From: Afipia sp.
Lineage (GTDB): Bacteria; Pseudomonadota; Alphaproteobacteria; Rhizobiales; Xanthobacteraceae
Assembly: GCA_017474385.1 (NCBI GenBank)
Contig: JAFVHU010000085.1
Location: 47,912-111,911 of the forward strand
Length of the DNA stretch: 64,000 nt
Direction of reading: 5' to 3'
Part shown: positions 9,186 through 17,450 of the stretch, piece by piece
Numbering within the stretch: the stretch's first letter is position 1
Layout of the letters: each line of letters begins with the position of its first letter
Program-made: the position numbers and the translations under genes
The notes under the pieces: model-generated
What the model was told of the DNA's origin: nothing
Databases searched by the model: none
The model's input: the letters and a program-made list of their open reading frames with translations, nothing else

Positions 9186-9216
9186 TTATCACGGTTTGGA
9201 AATACCTTCTTCCTTC

Positions 9217-9416
9217 ACCTCTCCCCGCCTGCGGGGAGAGGTCGGATCGCCATAAGCGCGTTTACGCGCGTCTGCAACGCGTTATGGCGATCCGGGTGAG
9301 GGGCCGTCCGGCATGGGTTTATTCGCATGCATCGATATGCCATAGCAGGCCCCTCACCCGGCTCGCCGCTATGGCGGCGCGCCACCCTCTCCCCGCAAAC
9401 GGGGCGAGGGTGAACT
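9217..9416. repeat. Cluster of nested palindromic REP-like repeats
   Basis: The gap between two divergent genes is filled with inverted repeats: a 12-bp stem at 9217-9242 (ACCTCTCCCCGC / GCGGGGAGAGGT), a second pairing GGATCGCCATAA (about 9244) with TTATGGCGATCC ending near 9292, and GGGTGAGGGGCC (about 9294) with GGCCCCTCACCC near 9350-9360. Further CTCTCCCCGC-type arms end near 9416. The layout is that of composite REP elements. No coding signal is seen. Confidence 0.7.
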
Positions 9417-9429
9417 TAGGCTGCATCGC

Positions 9430-10173
9430 ATGACCAAACCTCTCGCTTCCCGCATCGCTCTCGTCACCGGCGCATCGCGCGGCATCGGCCACGCCACGGC
9501 GCGCGCGCTGGCGCGAGCCGGTGCGCACGTCGTTGCGGTCGCGCGCACGCAAGGCGGCCTCGAAGAACTCGACGACGCCATTCGCGCCGACGGCGGCAGC
9601 GCCACGCTGGTGCCGCTGGACATGACCGATCTCGATGGCATCGCCCGGCTCGGCGCCGCGCTGAACGAACGCCACGGCAAGCTCGACATTCTGATCGGCA
9701 ATGCCGGCGTCGCGGGGACGTCCTCGCCGCTCGGCCACACCGATCCGAAATTCTGGGACAACATGTTCGCGGTCAACACCACCGCGAATTTCCAGTTGAT
9801 CCGCTGCATGGAGCCGCTGCTGCAAAAATCCGACGCCGGCCGCGCGGTGTTCATCACCTCCGGCATCGCCAGCAAGGCCACCGCCTATATGGGCCCCTAC
9901 GCGGCATCGAAGGCCGCGCTCGATGCGCTCGTGCGCGTGTGGGCGAACGAGACGCAGTCCACGCCGATCCGGGTCAATCTGTTCAGCCCCGGCCCGATCC
10001 GTACCCGCATGCGCGCCACCGTGATGCCCGGCGAAGACCCGATGATTCTCGACACGCCCGAGCAGGCGGCGGAATTCATCGTGCCGATGTGCGCGCCATC
10101 GTGGACCGAGACTGGAAAGTTCTTCGACTATCCGTCGAAGACACTGAAGAGTTTCCGCACGCCCGTGGAGTGA
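9430..10173 (+). CDS. SDR family NAD(P)-dependent oxidoreductase
   Basis: A 247-residue classical short-chain dehydrogenase/reductase. The cofactor loop is TGASRGIGHA (residues 14-23), the NAG motif is in ILIGNAGVAG (about 87-96), and the catalytic Ser-Tyr-Lys are in ITSGIASKATAYMGPYAASKA. Glycine and basic residues after beta2 (VARTQGG) suggest NADP rather than NAD. The C-terminal region PGPIRTRMRATVMPGEDP fits the family. The substrate cannot be told. From memory, an SDR gene of this kind often sits downstream of purF in related genomes. Here the PilZ and GNAT-methyltransferase genes lie in between on the other strand. Confidence 0.9.
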   Translation: MTKPLASRIALVTGASRGIGHATARALARAGAHVVAVARTQGGLEELDDAIRADGGSATLVPLDMTDLDGIARLGAALNERHGKLDILIGNAGVAGTSSPLGHTDPKFWDNMFAVNTTANFQLIRCMEPLLQKSDAGRAVFITSGIASKATAYMGPYAASKAALDALVRVWANETQSTPIRVNLFSPGPIRTRMRATVMPGEDPMILDTPEQAAEFIVPMCAPSWTETGKFFDYPSKTLKSFRTPVE

Positions 10174-10273
10174 TGTCCACCGTCATGCCCTACGATTGAC
10201 TCTCGGCGGCTCCCCCTGTTCAATTTGCGCAAGCCGGCACGAAGAGGTCGGCGCATATTTGAGGGGAAACGAA

Positions 10274-10651
10274 ATGGCATTCAAAATTGCAGCCGCAGTT
10301 GCAGCTCTCGCGCTCATGGGGACATCTGCATTCGCAGGCGATCCGAGCGGAACATGGCTGCGCGATACCGGCTTGTCCAAGGTCAAGATCGGCCCATGCG
10401 GCGGCGGCGCTTATTGCGGATCGCTCGTCTGGCTCAAGCCGGGTGTCGAGACGCCCGCCAAAGTCGGCCAGCGCATCTTCTACGACATGAAGCCGGACGG
10501 CACGGATGCGTGGAAGGGCTCCGCATTCAACCCGGAGGACGGCAAGACCTATTCCGGCAAGATGTCGCTCTCGGGCGGCACGCTGACCACGGCGGGATGC
10601 GCCATGGGCGGCATGATCTGCAAGTCCTCGACCTGGACGCGCGCGAACTAG
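10274..10651 (+). CDS. Small secreted DUF2147 protein
   Basis: A 125-residue exported protein. The signal peptide MAFKIAAAVAALALMGTSAFA is followed by GDPSGTWLRDTGLSKVKIGPCGGGAYCGSLVW, a DUF2147 N-terminus with two cysteines likely to form a disulfide. The family is a small periplasmic beta-barrel of unknown function; the usual form is somewhat longer. ATG 10274 is chosen over an upstream ATG because GAGGGG sits 8 bases before it and the signal peptide then starts at the first residue. A second member of the family lies at 40319-40777. Confidence 0.85.
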   Translation: MAFKIAAAVAALALMGTSAFAGDPSGTWLRDTGLSKVKIGPCGGGAYCGSLVWLKPGVETPAKVGQRIFYDMKPDGTDAWKGSAFNPEDGKTYSGKMSLSGGTLTTAGCAMGGMICKSSTWTRAN

Positions 10652-10679
10652 AAGCGCTCAGCCGCTTCGCCGTGCGCCT

Positions 10680-12350
10680 TCAGCGAGCGAACGACATCAT
10701 GCGCCGGATCATATAATCGACGTTGCCATAGTGATGATGACGCCGGCTTCGCGCGCGCCGCGGTGTATCCTCGTCATTGCGGGCGATGGCGTTCTCGTCC
10801 AGCGCGCTCACCCGCTTCGGGCCGATGGCGTCGAAGCTCGCCTTCTGCTCGTCGGTGAGCGATCCGTAGAAGCTGTCCAGCGGCGTACGGACGGTCTTCA
10901 CCGCTTGCAGCATGGTGTCGAGCCGCTTGCCGACAGCCGCAAGCCGCGCAGGCGGCGTGTTCGCGTTTTCGGTCTGGCATGAGGATTTCAGCATATCCGA
11001 TGCCTTGGCCGCAGCGTTCTGAAGAGCTTCCAGCCCTTTACGCTGGGCGTCGGTCGGCTTCACCGCTTGATCGATCATCGTGCCTGGCCAGTCGGTCACG
11101 CCCGGCTGCGAGACGTCGCAGCTCGGCTGCGCCGCATTCGCTGTCTGTCCGGATCGCGGGGGCCGCTGCCGCTGCGCGAGCGCGTTGAACTTCGCTTTCT
11201 GCTCGTCATTGAGAAGTCCGTAAAACTTCTCGAGCGGCGGCTGCACGGTTTTCACCGCTGCGATCATGGCCTCGATGCGCTGCTGCATCACCGCGAGGCG
11301 GCGCGGAGCCGTCAGGGCAATGTCCGTCGGGCACGCAGCCTTGATGTCCTGCCCGGCCTTCAGCGAGGCGTTGGCAAGATCGTCGAGCGCCGCGCGCTGC
11401 GCAGCATCGGGCTGAATCGCCTTCTGTATCGCGTCGATCGGCAGCCCGGCGATGTCGCGGCTGTCCTCGCCGCACATTTGCGTCAGACTCGTGCGGTCAT
11501 TCGGATCGGCCGATGCAAACGACTCCCGGCCACTCCTCGTCCTGGCGGCATAGCCCGGCAGGTAACTGGAATAGCCGATGAGATCGTCGTAGCCGTAAGG
11601 CGCGAAGATGCCGGCATAGATGTCGGGATATCCATAGTCCCAGAAGGCTGCGTCGTAGCCGTAGCCCCACAGCGAATAACCGTAGATATCGTAGAAGGCG
11701 AACGGCCAGAACACCGGCCCGACCCATCCAAATCCGCCATGGCGATGACGCCACCAGCCATGGCGGTTGTGCCAGCCCGCCGTCGCCAGGCGCGACGTCA
11801 CAAGTGCCCGCGTGCTCGGATTGCGCAGCGCATTCCTGTTGCTCAACGCGCGATTGACCGGGCGGGCATTGAACGCGTTCCGCACGGCGTTTGCGTTTCG
11901 GGTCCGGGTGACGTTCAGGGCTCTTGTGCTGGAGGTTCCCATTGCGTTGCGCGCGATAGCGCGGCGAGACGAACTCACCCGCGCGCTGCGGTTAAATTGC
12001 CGGTTATGGATGGCATAGGACCGTCCACCCCGGAAGCTCGGTCTTGAGAAAGAACGCGAGACGTGTGGCCGGGCGTAAAAAGCACGTCCTCCACCCATCC
12101 GAACTCCGCCGCCGCGAAAAGCTGCGCCGCCACCGCGGAAGCCACCGCCGTGGAATCCGCCTCCTCGGAAACCGCCGCCGCCACCGCCATGAAAACCGCC
12201 ACCATGGCCACCGCCGCCCCGAAAACCTCCGCCGCCGCCATGCCCTCCGCCGCCCGGCCTTGCCGAAGCTGCGTCATAGACCGCGACGAAGAACAGCGCG
12301 CCAAAAACCAGCGCAAGGAGCGTAATGAGTTTAGGCCTGCCGATCGACAT
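10680..12350 (-). CDS. Gly-rich envelope protein with two LTxxQ (Spy/CpxP-like) repeats
   Basis: A 556-residue exported protein. A hydrophobic N-terminal segment (LITLLALVFGALFFVAVYDAASA) acts as signal peptide or anchor. Residues 31-90 are almost pure GGGGHGGGFHGGG-type sequence, followed by an Arg/Asn-rich stretch and a Tyr/Trp-rich block (WRHRHGGFGWVGPVFWPFAFYD). The C-terminal half has two copies of a helical unit of about 110 residues, each ending in FYGLLNDEQKAKFNAL or FYGSLTDEQKASFDAI, the LTxxQ motif of Spy/CpxP-like periplasmic proteins. Each unit has a conserved Cys pair (C..D.., then SCQT / ACPT). The role may be envelope stress or metal binding (His-rich N-terminus); this is inference. 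It is convergent with the DUF2147 gene. Confidence 0.8.
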   Translation of the reverse strand: MSIGRPKLITLLALVFGALFFVAVYDAASARPGGGGHGGGGGFRGGGGHGGGFHGGGGGGFRGGGFHGGGFRGGGAAFRGGGVRMGGGRAFYARPHVSRSFSRPSFRGGRSYAIHNRQFNRSARVSSSRRAIARNAMGTSSTRALNVTRTRNANAVRNAFNARPVNRALSNRNALRNPSTRALVTSRLATAGWHNRHGWWRHRHGGFGWVGPVFWPFAFYDIYGYSLWGYGYDAAFWDYGYPDIYAGIFAPYGYDDLIGYSSYLPGYAARTRSGRESFASADPNDRTSLTQMCGEDSRDIAGLPIDAIQKAIQPDAAQRAALDDLANASLKAGQDIKAACPTDIALTAPRRLAVMQQRIEAMIAAVKTVQPPLEKFYGLLNDEQKAKFNALAQRQRPPRSGQTANAAQPSCDVSQPGVTDWPGTMIDQAVKPTDAQRKGLEALQNAAAKASDMLKSSCQTENANTPPARLAAVGKRLDTMLQAVKTVRTPLDSFYGSLTDEQKASFDAIGPKRVSALDENAIARNDEDTPRRARSRRHHHYGNVDYMIRRMMSFAR

Positions 12351-12469
12351 GGCACCCTCCGCTACACGGACAACGGGAGCCGCACGTACGGGCCCCGACG
12401 GGGCGAAACCTGAATCAATCCATTAAGTGATAAATTGTTCCCGCCCTGGTGTGCTGAATCCGGCTGTGT

Positions 12470-13867
12470 TCAAGACTTCCGCTTCGCTTTATGTGCGAAC
12501 GGGTTGTCCTTCTCCCGCAGTGTGATGCGGATCGGCGTGCCGGGCAGTTCAAAATAACTGCGCATGCTGTTGATCAGGTAGCGCAGGTAGGATTCCGGGA
12601 TCGCGTCCGCGCGCGAGCAGAACACCACGAAGCTTGGCGGGCGCGCCTTGGCCTGCGTGATGTAGTTGAGCTTGAGCCGGCGGCCCGACACCGCCGGCGG
12701 CGGATTGTTCTGAACCGCCTGCTCGAACCAGCGATTGAGCGAAGCGGTCGAGACGCGCCGGTTCCAGACGCCATAGGCGTCTTCAATCGCGCTCATCAGC
12801 CGGTCGATGCCCTCGCCCATCATGCCGGACACCGCGACCACCGGCATGCCCTTCACCTGCGGCAGCAGGTGATCGGCATCCTCCCGCAGCCTGGCGATCT
12901 GGTTTGGCGCGCGGTCCATCAGATCCCATTTGTTGACCGCGATCACGATAGAGCGGCCTTCGCGCTCGATCAGATCGGCGAGCCGCAGGTCCTGCTCCTC
13001 GAACTTGTTCTGCGCGTCCATCATCAGCACGACGACTTCCGCGAAACGCACCGCACGCAGCGCGTCCGAGACGGAGAGCTTTTCCAGCTTGTCCTCGATG
13101 CGCGAGCGCCGCCGCAGGCCTGCGGTGTCGAACACGCGAAACTCGCGGCCCTTCCACATCACGTCGACGGCGATGGAATCGCGCGTCGTCCCGGCTTCGG
13201 GACTGGTCAGCAGCCGCTCCTCGCCAAGCAGGCGGTTGATCAGCGTCGACTTGCCCGCGTTGGGGCGGCCGAGCACGGCGACACGGATCGGGCGCGTCGA
13301 CAGATTTTCATCCTCGCCGTCCACATTCTCGAACGACTCCGGATCGTCCTCTTCGTCGCCGGTCTCGACCGGCTCCGGCATCAGTACGCGCAACGCGTCG
13401 TAAAGATCGCTGAGCCCCTCGCCGTGTTCAGCGGAAATCGGGATCGGATCGCCGAGCCCCAGCGCGTAGGCTTCCACCGCGCCTGCTTCACCCGCCTTGC
13501 CCTCGCTCTTGTTGGCAACCAGCACCACCGGCTTGTTGGCCCGGCGCGCGAAGTCCGCGAAGGCGCGGTCGTTCGGCGTCAGTCCCGCGCGCGCGTCGAT
13601 CACGAACATCAGCGCGTCGGCCAGGGCGATGGCGGCCTCGGTCTGCTCCTGCATCCGCGCGGTCAGCGAGCCCTTCGGGCCTTCATCGAGACCGGCCGTA
13701 TCGATCAGGGTGAATTCGAGATCGCCGAGGCGCCCGTCGCCTTCGCGGCGGTCGCGCGTCACGCCCGGCTGGTCATCGACAAGCGCGAGCTTCTGTCCAA
13801 CCAGCCGGTTGAACAGGGTCGACTTGCCGACATTGGGCCGGCCGATGATGGCGATGGTGAAGGACAT
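12470..13867 (-). CDS. der: Ribosome biogenesis GTPase Der (EngA)
   Basis: A 465-residue double GTPase needed for 50S subunit assembly. G domain 1 has [10 protein letters not shown] at residues 8-17, DTAGL and NKSE. G domain 2 has [10 protein letters not shown] near residue 200, DTAGLRRRS and NKWD. A C-terminal KH-like domain ([41 protein letters not shown]) follows. An acidic linker ([21 protein letters not shown]) joins the two G domains. The gene is last in a same-strand run behind a lipoprotein and a YfgM-like protein, an arrangement resembling the yfgM-bamB-der cluster of other proteobacteria. Confidence 0.97.
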   Translation of the reverse strand: MSFTIAIIGRPNVGKSTLFNRLVGQKLALVDDQPGVTRDRREGDGRLGDLEFTLIDTAGLDEGPKGSLTARMQEQTEAAIALADALMFVIDARAGLTPNDRAFADFARRANKPVVLVANKSEGKAGEAGAVEAYALGLGDPIPISAEHGEGLSDLYDALRVLMPEPVETGDEEDDPESFENVDGEDENLSTRPIRVAVLGRPNAGKSTLINRLLGEERLLTSPEAGTTRDSIAVDVMWKGREFRVFDTAGLRRRSRIEDKLEKLSVSDALRAVRFAEVVVLMMDAQNKFEEQDLRLADLIEREGRSIVIAVNKWDLMDRAPNQIARLREDADHLLPQVKGMPVVAVSGMMGEGIDRLMSAIEDAYGVWNRRVSTASLNRWFEQAVQNNPPPAVSGRRLKLNYITQAKARPPSFVVFCSRADAIPESYLRYLINSMRSYFELPGTPIRITLREKDNPFAHKAKRKS

Positions 13868-13953
13868 GGATGATCCGTTCGCCCTTTACGGACCTCGTGT
13901 CAATAAAGGGCTCAAAGTGCGCGGCTCAAAGGAGAGCCGCGTCGAGAGCTAAA

Positions 13954-14472
13954 TCAGCGCCCAAAACCCCCGCTCGGCAGCGGCGCGGGGAAAGCGGATG
14001 GCGCTTGCTGCTGTGGCGCAGCCTGCTGCGGCGGTGCGGCCTGCTGTTGCCGCTGCGGCGCAGGCGCGGCCGGTTCGGCATCAGGCTCCGGCGCCGTGAT
14101 GCGGGTACCCTTGGGCTTCTTCATCTTCGGTGCGGGCGCGCTGGCATCGTCAACCGGCGTCGGGAACGGCTCGGCCTCGCGCGCCGCGGACTTGCGGGAT
14201 TTGGCCTTCGGCTCCGGCGCAGGCGGCGGGGTCTCGGCAACCGGGGGGGCATCCTGGCGGGCAGCGCCCTTGTACATATCCCTCGGCACGCCCTGTTCGA
14301 CACCGGGAACGCCTTCAGGAAATACCGGCCTGCGCTCACCGGGTATTTTCTTCTTGGTGTCGAACCAGTCCAGCGCGTCGGTCGGATCGAAGTTGCCGCC
14401 GGAACAGCCGGCAAGCGCGAGCGACATCGCAGCAAGGACAGTGGCGGCAATCAGGCGTTGCGAGCGGCGCAT
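13954..14472 (-). CDS. Proline/alanine-rich lipoprotein in the der cluster
   Basis: A 172-residue predicted lipoprotein. MRRSQRLIAATVLAAMSLALAGCSGG gives a short signal peptide with a lipobox LALAG-C, so Cys23 would be lipidated. The mature part begins NFDPTDALDWFDTKKKIPGERRPVFPEGVPGV, then becomes a disordered Pro/Ala/Gln-rich tail (residues about 70-172). The position between a YfgM-like protein and Der is where other proteobacteria carry BamB, but no propeller repeats are present, so it is not BamB. The FDTKKKIPGERRPVFPEGVPGV block may be the functional part. Start ATG 14472 is chosen for the signal peptide; the upstream frame overlaps the TPR gene. Confidence 0.8.
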   Translation of the reverse strand: MRRSQRLIAATVLAAMSLALAGCSGGNFDPTDALDWFDTKKKIPGERRPVFPEGVPGVEQGVPRDMYKGAARQDAPPVAETPPPAPEPKAKSRKSAAREAEPFPTPVDDASAPAPKMKKPKGTRITAPEPDAEPAAPAPQRQQQAAPPQQAAPQQQAPSAFPAPLPSGGFGR

Positions 14473-14485
14473 CGATGTCTCCGCT

Positions 14486-15139
14486 TCAGCTTTTCGCGGC
14501 GGGCGGCAGCAAGGCCTGCAAGGCCTCGGCACGGCTGCGCATGCTCGCTGGTGTGCGCGCATCGTTGCCAATCATATCGAGCCACTGGCGGGCAGCCGTC
14601 GCATCGTTGACCCGGTAAGCCGATAGCGCGAGCAATTCTCGGGCGGTATGCCGATAGGTCCTGCCCTCGCCGGTCGCGGGTTCAAGGCGCTGGCGCATGG
14701 CCGCATAGGGTTCGGTCTCCATCAGCAACCCGGCAGCGCGAATACGCGCGAGATCCTGTTCCGACGCGGAGACGCTCGGGTCGGCGGCAATGGCGTCGTA
14801 AAGCTTGGCCGCTGCCTGCGGATTCGCGGCGGCGGCGTCCGCCGCGGCGCGCAGCCGCGCCAGCACGCGATAACCCTTGGATCCGTCGGACGCGATTTTG
14901 GTGAAGGCGGCCTCGGCCTCGCTCTTCTTGCCCTGCTCGGACAGCGCGATCGCAGCCTCGAAGGCGGACCCGGCCTCGGCGGCCTTCTTGGCCTCAAGAT
15001 ACTGGTAGCCGCGCCAGCCGCCGACGCCGGCGACGATCAGAATCGCCGCCGCGATGATGAAGATCGAATAGCGCTCCCAGAGCTTCTTGATTTGCTCCCG
15101 GCGCAGGTCTTCGTCTATTTCATTAAATATTTCAGACAC
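14486..15139 (-). CDS. YfgM-like TPR membrane protein
   Basis: A 217-residue single-pass inner-membrane protein. A short cytoplasmic N-terminus (IFNEIDEDLRREQIKKLWERY) precedes one transmembrane helix at about 26-46 (SIFIIAAAILIVAGVGGWRGY). The periplasmic part holds TPR-like helices rich in Ala (AFEAAIALSEQGKKSEAEAAFTKIA, AAKLYDAIAADPSVSASEQDLARIRAAGLL). In E. coli YfgM works with the SecYEG-PpiD periplasmic chaperone network. The gene lies 13 bases upstream of the lipoprotein gene and probably opens the operon that includes der. Confidence 0.88.
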   Translation of the reverse strand: MSEIFNEIDEDLRREQIKKLWERYSIFIIAAAILIVAGVGGWRGYQYLEAKKAAEAGSAFEAAIALSEQGKKSEAEAAFTKIASDGSKGYRVLARLRAAADAAAANPQAAAKLYDAIAADPSVSASEQDLARIRAAGLLMETEPYAAMRQRLEPATGEGRTYRHTARELLALSAYRVNDATAARQWLDMIGNDARTPASMRSRAEALQALLPPAAKS

Positions 15140-15360
15140 TTAATTGTCCCGCCCGGCCTGTTTTGAAAGAGATGTGGTCGCGCCATCAGCCGCGCAGCCA
15201 GCGCGGCTCCCCCGATGTGACGCGGCGATACAGTACCGGTATGGCGACCGCAAGGCAAAGTCAGCCGGATCAAAGCGTTAACCTGTTTATAGGCCCCGGA
15301 GCGCCCGCGTCGTTGCTTTACCCCGACCGGGTGCTACAACCCGCCGCAGCAGGAGAATCC

Positions 15361-15567
15361 ATGGCACACAACTTTTCGATAAACGAAGACGTTCATCACC
15401 AAGGCCAGGGGCCCCAGGGCCGCGCCGAGAAAATCCGGTCGAACGTCTACACGATCATTGGCTGCATGCCGATCGAGTCGGATGGCCGGGTGCGATACCG
15501 CATCCGGAGCAAGACCGAAAACATCGAGCGGATCGTGACCGAAGAGCAACTCAGCCGATCGCAGTAA
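15361..15567 (+). CDS. Small conserved hypothetical protein (68 aa)
   Basis: Begins MAHNFSINEDVHHQGQGP and ends VTEEQLSRSQ. The body SNVYTIIGCMPIESDGRVRYRIRSKTENIERIVTEEQL looks like a folded beta-rich unit of the kind found in alphaproteobacteria (small proteins that carry a YRIRSKTENIERV-like motif). AGGAGA lies 7 bases before ATG 15361, and codon use is normal for the region. It is soluble and has no known function. It is divergent from the YfgM-like gene and convergent with the broken AraC gene. Confidence 0.7.
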   Translation: MAHNFSINEDVHHQGQGPQGRAEKIRSNVYTIIGCMPIESDGRVRYRIRSKTENIERIVTEEQLSRSQ

Positions 15568-15616
15568 GCCCGACGTGTCCGCGAGACTTTGAGATCTGCG
15601 CTCGACGCCTTCGGCG

Positions 15617-16150
15617 TTACGCCGTCGCGCTTTCCGCCGGATCAGCTTCGCTGCGCCCTCGCCTTAGATCGGACGGCGTACAGCCGTAGCGTCTGCGGAA
15701 GACCCGGTTGAAATACGAAATATCATTGAAGCCGCATTTCAGCGCGACGGCGCTGATGGACTGCGCGCGCGCGTCGGGATCAAGCAGCATCCGCGAAACG
15801 TATTCGAGGCGGGTTTCGAGAACGTAGGCCGTGAACCTCGTCCCCTCCGCTGCAAACAGCTTCCTGACATAGCTCTGCGAAATGCCCTGATGCGCGGCGA
15901 TGTCAGCCAGACACAGCGCGGGATTATCAATCTCTGAAACGATAAAAGCCTTGATCGCGCTCAATCGCGTACTGCGCGTAGCGAAAAAATAGCCGTCCAT
16001 AAAATCCATCCACCCTTGGGGCGAATGCCCGCCCAAGAGTGTGTCGCTCGATAGACACAGCCGGTTCAAATCCCGGATGGGGGTAGCGTTGAGTCCAAGG
16101 GTGTGCCGCGCGACGTCGGCAGCGAGCCAGTCGTCAATCCGACGTTGCGC
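15617..16150 (-). pseudogene. 5'-truncated AraC-family regulator
   Basis: The C-terminal AraC/XylS DNA-binding domain is intact: two helix-turn-helix units in LADIAAHQGISQSYVRKLFAAEGTRF and SISAVALKCGFNDISYFNRVFRRRYGCTPSDLR. The frame stays open upstream of the TTG at 16069 and encodes further regulator sequence (QRRIDDWLAADVARHTLGLN) until an in-frame stop at 16151-16153. That stop is where the DNA changes into the tail of a porin gene on the other strand. The sensory N-terminal half, normally about 150-200 residues, is gone. A short DNA-binding protein could still be made from TTG 16069, but the gene is broken by rearrangement. Confidence 0.8.
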
Positions 16151-16155
16151 TTAGC

Positions 16156-16224
16156 CTCAGCTACCTCACCACATTCGACAACCATATCCACGTCGTCCGC
16201 GCCGGCGTGAACTACAAGTTCTGA
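16156..16224 (+). pseudogene. 3' remnant of an Omp31-type porin gene
   Basis: Only the last 22 codons remain, reading SYLTTFDNHIHVVRAGVNYKF and stop. They match the end of the intact porin at 16548-17333 (LVTTFDNRFHVVRAAVNYKF). The downstream DNA is also paralogous: both copies carry a GGCGCGGCCTCAC..TCGCGCC segment and an AAGCCCGG..CCGGGC terminator. A tandem porin pair appears to have lost most of its first copy. Confidence 0.85.
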
Positions 16225-16284
16225 CTTTTCGGCGGCGCGGCCTCACGGTCGCGCCATCGCTTTCTCTCCCCAGTTTAAAAGCTC

Positions 16285-16312
16285 AAGCCCGGTGCGATGC
16301 GCCGGGCTTTTT
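16285..16312 (+). terminator. Intrinsic terminator of the deleted porin gene
   Basis: Stem AAGCCCGG / CCGGGCTT with a short GC-rich loop, followed by five T. It remains in place behind the porin remnant and is a paralogue of the terminator at 17402-17428. Confidence 0.85.
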
Positions 16313-16547
16313 CATTTGCTTCGCTTGCTTCGAAATGATGCGCAAAGCATCGCACGCCCTTTGAGCAGACGCGCGCGAACGATGCTGAAGCGCATTTAGG
16401 TAAGCCAATGATACTTACCCAACCCCTTCAAATTGCTGCGGGAACGTGACTTGCTGGTAACAGCCTTTGGCTGCGTTTTGTGATGGTATTTTCGCAAGGG
16501 CATTTCCGGCTCGACTGCCAAACTCAGACTTTTTTGGGGAGTGCATC
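16313..16547. other. Leader and promoter region of the intact porin
   Basis: 235 bases without a gene. It is noticeably AT-richer than the flanks (for example the stretch around 16395-16440) and presumably holds the porin promoter and a leader, with GGGGAG at about 16534-16539 as ribosome binding site. No clear -35/-10 pair or operator could be fixed by eye. Confidence 0.4.
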
Positions 16548-17333
16548 ATGCGGAAATTACTTACGACGGCGGCCTGCTTGGCCGTCACAATCAGCAGCGC
16601 ATCTTTGATCTTCACACACGGCAGCGCATCTGCCGCGGACATGGCCCCGCGGTACAAGGCCCCTCCACCCATCGTCGCTCCTGTCTGGAGCTGGACCGGC
16701 TTCTACGCCGGTCTTCACGCTGGCGGCGGCTGGAGTGACTCATCCATTACCCAGAGGAACGACCTCTTCCCGGGGTTTGATACGGCCTCGTTCGGGAACG
16801 GCAACCAGGCCGGCGTCGTGGGCGGCGGTCAGATTGGTTACAACTGGCAGTTCGCCCCCAACTGGCTGCTGGGCATCGAAGGCGACATTTCGGGCACCGG
16901 CATCCGCAACAACAATACCCGTCTAATCACCGTGGGCGGCGCTCCGGTCGGCCCCTTCGGCTCCAGCCATGTCGCGGATCAGAACGTCAATTGGCTGGCC
17001 AGCATTCGTGGCCGGCTCGGCTGGGTCTGGGATCGCTGGCTAATCTACGGCACCGGCGGCGGCGCCTTTGCCGGCGTGGACTATCGCACTGACTTCACCG
17101 GCTTCGGTGTCAACACCCCTCTCACAACAAGCCGGACTTTGTCTGGATGGGTTGCCGGTGGCGGCGTGGAATACGCGGTTTCCAACAACTGGACGGTGAG
17201 AGCTGAATATCTTTACTACGACCTCGGAAACGAAACGGTTCTCAATCCGACAGTCGCACCGGGGTCCAATCTCGTGACAACGTTCGACAACAGATTCCAT
17301 GTCGTGCGCGCAGCCGTGAACTACAAGTTCTGA
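16548..17333 (+). CDS. Omp31/Omp25-type outer membrane beta-barrel protein
   Basis: A 261-residue outer-membrane protein. Signal peptide residues 1-29 (MRKLLTTAACLAVTIS... ASAADM) lead into the family hallmark APPPIVAPVWSWTGFYAGLHAGGGW. Alternating strands follow (GVVGGGQIGYNWQFAPNWLLGIEGDISG, WLASIRGRLGWVWDRWLIYGTGG, GWVAGGGVEYAVSNNWTVRAEYLYYDLG), ending in the typical C-terminal Phe of VNYKF that BAM recognises. This is the eight-stranded surface barrel common in Rhizobiales. ATG 16548 is chosen because the signal peptide starts there. The gene ends in an intrinsic terminator. Confidence 0.93.
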   Translation: MRKLLTTAACLAVTISSASLIFTHGSASAADMAPRYKAPPPIVAPVWSWTGFYAGLHAGGGWSDSSITQRNDLFPGFDTASFGNGNQAGVVGGGQIGYNWQFAPNWLLGIEGDISGTGIRNNNTRLITVGGAPVGPFGSSHVADQNVNWLASIRGRLGWVWDRWLIYGTGGGAFAGVDYRTDFTGFGVNTPLTTSRTLSGWVAGGGVEYAVSNNWTVRAEYLYYDLGNETVLNPTVAPGSNLVTTFDNRFHVVRAAVNYKF

Positions 17334-17401
17334 ATGGTGAACGGCGCGGCCTCACAGTCGCGCCGCGTTTGATCGCTTGCTGAATCTCCAGTTTTCAACT
17401 C

Positions 17402-17428
17402 AAGCCCGGCGGTGACGCCGGGCTTTTT
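17402..17428 (+). terminator. Intrinsic terminator after the porin gene
   Basis: Stem AAGCCCGGC / GCCGGGCTT with a GGTGAC-type loop and five T. It lies 68 bases after the porin stop and between that gene and convergent panB. Confidence 0.9.
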
Positions 17429-17450
17429 GCTGAGTAACCATTCTTCCGTG

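Noticed and set aside
12491-13873. 460-residue plus-strand frame opposite der
   Set aside because: Shadow of der; low-complexity Arg/His text.
13954-14472. BamB assignment for the lipoprotein by synteny
   Set aside because: Too short and with no propeller repeats.
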